Shown piece by piece: positions 5,988 through 7,388 of a stretch of DNA of 7,388 bases. The stretch's first letter is position 1. Every line of letters begins with the position of its first letter. The translations under genes were made by a program, and so were the position numbers. This stretch comes from WARW01 sp964582365 (GTDB lineage Bacteria > Patescibacteriota > Microgenomatia > UBA12405). The notes beneath the pieces are model-generated. The model saw only the letters and a list, made by a program, of their open reading frames with translations, ran no database searches and was not told the DNA's origin. The stretch spans positions 1 through 7,388 of the forward strand of contig CAZOQV010000027.1 of NCBI GenBank assembly GCA_964582365.1, written 5' to 3'.

Positions 5988-6003
5988 CGGCTTAATTTCT
6001 TGT

Positions 6004-6074
6004 CGGGGGTGGTGAATTAAAATGAGCGGATAGCGAAAGCTTTCTTTCTTGTCATTTATTTCACCACCCACCCG
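6004..6074 (+). terminator. A-type 3' hairpin with GAAA tetraloop, copy 2
   Basis: CGGG and TGGTGAA (from 6004) pair with TTCACCA and CCCG (to 6074). Inside, AATGA/TCATT (6021-6025/6052-6056) encloses AGC-GAAA-GCT (6032-6041). ATTTTAATTTTGAGG follows, matching the sequence after copies 1 and 3. Confidence 0.65.
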
Positions 6075-6075
6075 A

Positions 6076-6209
6076 TTTTAATTTTGAGGAAATAGAGGAT
6101 AAATTAGCACATTAAAAATTTGTTTGTTTTTTGTTCCTTGATTTAAAAAATCAAGAAGACTACAAACGTGTAAGGACCTGACCGGAAAATAGAAAAAAGA
6201 AAGGTTTTT
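6076..6209 (+). promoter_or_regulatory. B-type leader, copy 2
   Basis: TTGAGGAAATAGAGGATAAAT, the box TAGCACATTAAAAATTTGT (from 6105), the perfect hairpin CTTGATTT/AAATCAAG (6137-6144/6148-6155) and ACCTGACC (6176-6183) recur in the order of copy 1. The GG..CAGG partner of ACCTGACC is not conserved here, and no short leader peptide with an ATG is present. A weak AAAGG (6200-6204) precedes the gene's ATG. Confidence 0.6.
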
Positions 6210-6419
6210 ATGAGAAAAGTTTTAAATGTTGTTCTGTTTATAGTATTTTTGTCCATGATGGTTTCCCTTGTTCTCTTGTTTTTTCCGTATTTTCGGGACA
6301 TTGAATGGATAAAAATTTATAATACTGCAAGTTCTTATTTAGTTCTTGGATACTTAATTATAGAGGAGGTGATTAAAAACAGGAAAGAAAAAAGTAGTCT
6401 TAAAAAGGGAATGGGGTGA
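6210..6419 (+). CDS. Small membrane protein of unknown function (B-type unit)
   Basis: 69 residues. A strong hydrophobic span covers about residues 5-27 (VLNVVLFIVFLSMMVSLVLLFF), and a weaker one about 40-53 (YNTASSYLVLGYLIIEEV), followed by a basic tail (KNRKEKSSLKKGMG). A positive residue pair at the start and the basic end suggest both termini in the cytoplasm if two spans form. No family is recognised; size and shape allow a holin-like, toxin-like or regulatory membrane peptide, with no evidence to choose. The start at 6210 has AAAGG 5 bases upstream. The last 11 codons lie in the repeat shared with 5129-5162, and the stop is inside the terminator stem. Confidence 0.65.
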   Translation: MRKVLNVVLFIVFLSMMVSLVLLFFPYFRDIEWIKIYNTASSYLVLGYLIIEEVIKNRKEKSSLKKGMG

Positions 6420-6468
6420 TTGATTTTCAATTGTCTTTTGACATCGTCACACCCCTTCTTTAGTTTTT
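6411..6468 (+). terminator. B-type 3' hairpin/terminator, copy 2
   Basis: GGGGTGA (6413-6419) pairs with TCAC-A-CCCC (6447-6455), and the tip TGTC-TTTT-GACA is unchanged from copy 1. TTTAGTTTTT follows. The stop codon of the membrane protein gene is part of the 5' arm. Confidence 0.65.
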
Positions 6469-6484
6469 AATTGAAGGAATAGAA

Positions 6485-6566
6485 AACAAATTAGTTTGTT
6501 GGTTAGTCAGAAAAAACTAGTTCTAAAAATAATTTTAGAATTAATTTTTACTGATTAATTCAGTAA
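6485..6566 (+). repeat. Spacer with three small hairpins, copy 2
   Basis: AACAAA/TTTGTT (6485-6500), TTCTAAAA/TTTTAGAA (6521-6540) and TTACTG/CAGTAA (6548-6566) repeat the arrangement at 5229-5310. Confidence 0.6.
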
Positions 6567-6713
6567 TAGCACTTTAAAAATTTGTCCTTTATTTCTTCTT
6601 ATATTAATTTAAAGAAGGGTGGTAAAACACCTAAAAATTTAGTTATGGATTTTTCGAGGAAAACCTCACCCATAGCCGCTGTCATGAGTGATCAACCTTT
6701 GGAGGTAAAAATC
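6567..6713 (+). promoter_or_regulatory. A-type structured leader, copy 3
   Basis: Same hairpins as copy 2: CTTCTT/AAGAAG (6595-6600/6612-6617), GGGTG/CACCT (6617-6632), TATGG/CCATA (6644-6648/6670-6674) with GAGG/CCTC inside, and CGCT/AGTG around GTCATG (6677-6690). The last stem has one change that keeps pairing as a G-U. GGAGG (6701-6705) lies 8 bases before the ATG at 6714. Confidence 0.8.
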
Positions 6714-7028
6714 ATGAATATAAAGTTTAACTCGGATTGGGGTCCGATTATCGAAAAGCTTTGTTTGCGTTCATTAGCAAACGTAAGCTTTGGCAACAAA
6801 TCTGACAATAAATTTGTTGTCAAAAAAAATAAAATTTATTTTCGTCATTATTTTATAAATGATGAAATAAAAAGAAAGTATGTCATCTCTTTCCCCAAAA
6901 GGGATGATTCAGAGATCCTTGTAAAGGAAATTGAAACAGGGAGAAAGGAGGTAATTTGTTACGGAAAAAACAAATCTTCTCATAAAGATATTGCTTTTTT
7001 TGTAACCGGAAAGAGGAATATCCGTTAA
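6714..7028 (+). CDS. Unknown small basic protein (A-type unit)
   Basis: 104 residues, reading MNIKFNSDWGPIIEKLCLRS at the start. I recognise no family. It is lysine/arginine-rich, with alternating hydrophobic and charged residues (KFVVKKNKIYFRHYFINDEI, RKYVISFP) that suggest a small beta-rich domain, and a basic end (GKRNIR). No membrane span or signal peptide is seen. A nucleic-acid or acidic-partner binding role would fit the charge but is only a guess. The ATG at 6714 has GGAGG 8 bases upstream. Longer in-frame starts (ATG 6645, TTG 6582) lie inside the conserved leader, and the leader's pattern of change is that of RNA stems. An A-type 3' hairpin begins 2 bases after the stop. Confidence 0.7.
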   Translation: MNIKFNSDWGPIIEKLCLRSLANVSFGNKSDNKFVVKKNKIYFRHYFINDEIKRKYVISFPKRDDSEILVKEIETGRKEVICYGKNKSSHKDIAFFVTGKRNIR

Positions 7029-7030
7029 AA

Positions 7031-7115
7031 GGGAAAGGTGTAGTGTGGTTTTTAAATAAAAAGTCGGAACGAAAGTTCATTTTTTATCAAAATTGTCTGC
7101 CATCTACACCTTCCC
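7031..7115 (+). terminator. A-type 3' hairpin with GAAA tetraloop, copy 3
   Basis: GGGAAAGGTGTAG (7031-7043) pairs with CTACACCTTCCC (7104-7115) with one bulged base. The interior carries GAAC-GAAA-GTTC (7067-7078). TTAGTTTTTAATTTT follows, as after copy 1. Confidence 0.65.
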
Positions 7116-7150
7116 TTAGTTTTTAATTTTGAGGAAATAGAGGACAAATG

Positions 7151-7221
7151 TTTTGCTTGACCTGTTTACAAATGATTTGATCTGGACAGGTTAGAATTTT
7201 TTGTAAACAGATTAAGCAGAA
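7151..7221 (+). mobile_element. Palindromic insertion in the B-type junction
   Basis: Compared with B copies 1 and 2, about 105 extra bases separate GAGGAAATAGAGGACAAAT from the shared box. The insert begins with an imperfect palindrome: TTTTGCTT/AAGCAGAA (7151-7158/7214-7221) and CTGTTTAC/GTAAACAG (7162-7169/7203-7210). Its loop holds GGACAGGT (7184-7191), the inverse of the ACCTGTCC motif seen four times at 3333-3717. It looks like a short non-coding repeat element of the REP or MITE kind; no transposase is present. Confidence 0.45.
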
Positions 7222-7254
7222 TACTAATAAAAAAGCTGGCAATAAAAGGCTAGT

Positions 7255-7388
7255 TTGTACTTTAAAAATTTGTTTGTTTTTTGTTCCTTCAAGATTTAAA
7301 AAATCAAGAAGAGACTATTTATTTTTAAATCTTCATCACCTGACCAGAAACGGCAGGTATACGTTCAAAACGTGGATGGGGATTTGGG
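7255..7388 (+). promoter_or_regulatory. B-type leader, copy 3, running to the window edge
   Basis: The box TTGTACTTTAAAAATTTGT (7255 on), the T-rich tract, the hairpin with CTTC/GAAG and GATTT/AAATC (7287-7311), and ACCTGACC (7338-7345), forming CCTG-A-CC/GG-CAGG to 7357, match copies 1 and 2. A small hairpin ACGTT/AACGT follows (from about 7361). A sixth gene is expected to start at or beyond the edge; an ATG at 7376 is possible but has no clear ribosome binding site. Confidence 0.6.

Larger units (their letters stand above)
6388..6697 (+). repeat. Long direct repeat, copy 2 (B 3' end plus A leader)
   Basis: Near-identical partner of 5131-5440. It starts within the coding end of the membrane protein and ends in the ribosome-binding region of the next gene. 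The genes upstream of the two copies are unrelated, as are those downstream. Confidence 0.85.

Noticed and set aside
5343..6071. Two minus-strand frames opposite the exonuclease gene
   Set aside because: The exonuclease on the plus strand has clear catalytic motifs; the minus frames run into the conserved leader and 3' hairpin and lack start signals.
4403..7260. Integron cassette array with attC sites
   Set aside because: Small varied genes between repeats suggest it, but no GTT core sites with R/L box pairing were found, the repeats contain promoter-like and leader structures, and two types alternate. No integrase is in view.
3852..7388. CRISPR array
   Set aside because: Repeats are 100-300 bases with gene-sized, coding spacers; no short regular repeat-spacer pattern exists.
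1..7388. Use of the Gracilibacteria/Absconditabacteria code (TGA as glycine)
   Set aside because: Long genes carry no internal TGA, glycine uses GGN, and the membrane protein gene ends well at a TGA inside its terminator.

Overview
The window looks like a scaffold from a low-GC bacterium, most likely a metagenome bin, because it contains a 100-base run of N. The lineage is an inference: AT-rich DNA, standard stop codons, a TrmB-family regulator, a methyltransferase with a long unannotated helical N-terminus, and many small orphan genes together fit a Candidate Phyla Radiation (Patescibacteria) genome. No marker gene proves this.

Left part (1-3023): the tail of an unknown gene is followed by a 757-residue protein with a class I SAM-dependent methyltransferase domain near its C-terminus. 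A TrmB-like regulator converges on it from the other strand, with one base between the two stop codons. The regulator is interrupted by the assembly gap, and its C-terminus lies in a different frame from the part before the gap.

Control region (3024-3851): the regulator's promoter places the predicted transcription start on the A of its ATG, so its mRNA should be leaderless. Two inverted repeats of the form TGTCA-N8-TGACA cover the regulator's -35 box and the -35 box of a divergent rightward promoter. A second consensus promoter follows. It leads into about 600 bases without a convincing gene but with several strong hairpins and four copies of ACCTGTCC.

Array (3852-7388): this is the unusual part. 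Five small genes on the + strand sit in alternating modules, called A and B here. Every gene has its own conserved flanks: a shared T(A/T)G(C/T)AC(A/T)TTAAAAATT-like box, a structured leader specific to A or B, the gene, and a structured 3' hairpin specific to A or B. The proteins are unrelated to each other: an unknown, an acidic unknown, a DnaQ-fold exonuclease, a small membrane protein and a basic unknown. A sixth unit (B-type leader) starts at the right edge. A leaders fold into a chain of hairpins whose stems change in a compensatory way between copies. The A-type 3' hairpins all carry a GAAA tetraloop on a changing stem. So the constant part is RNA structure and the variable part is protein.

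A simple reading is that the window holds the left end of an expression-cassette array, possibly controlled by the neighbouring TrmB-like repressor at its first promoters, with swappable cargo genes. Whether it is a mobile, viral or host system cannot be decided from this sequence.
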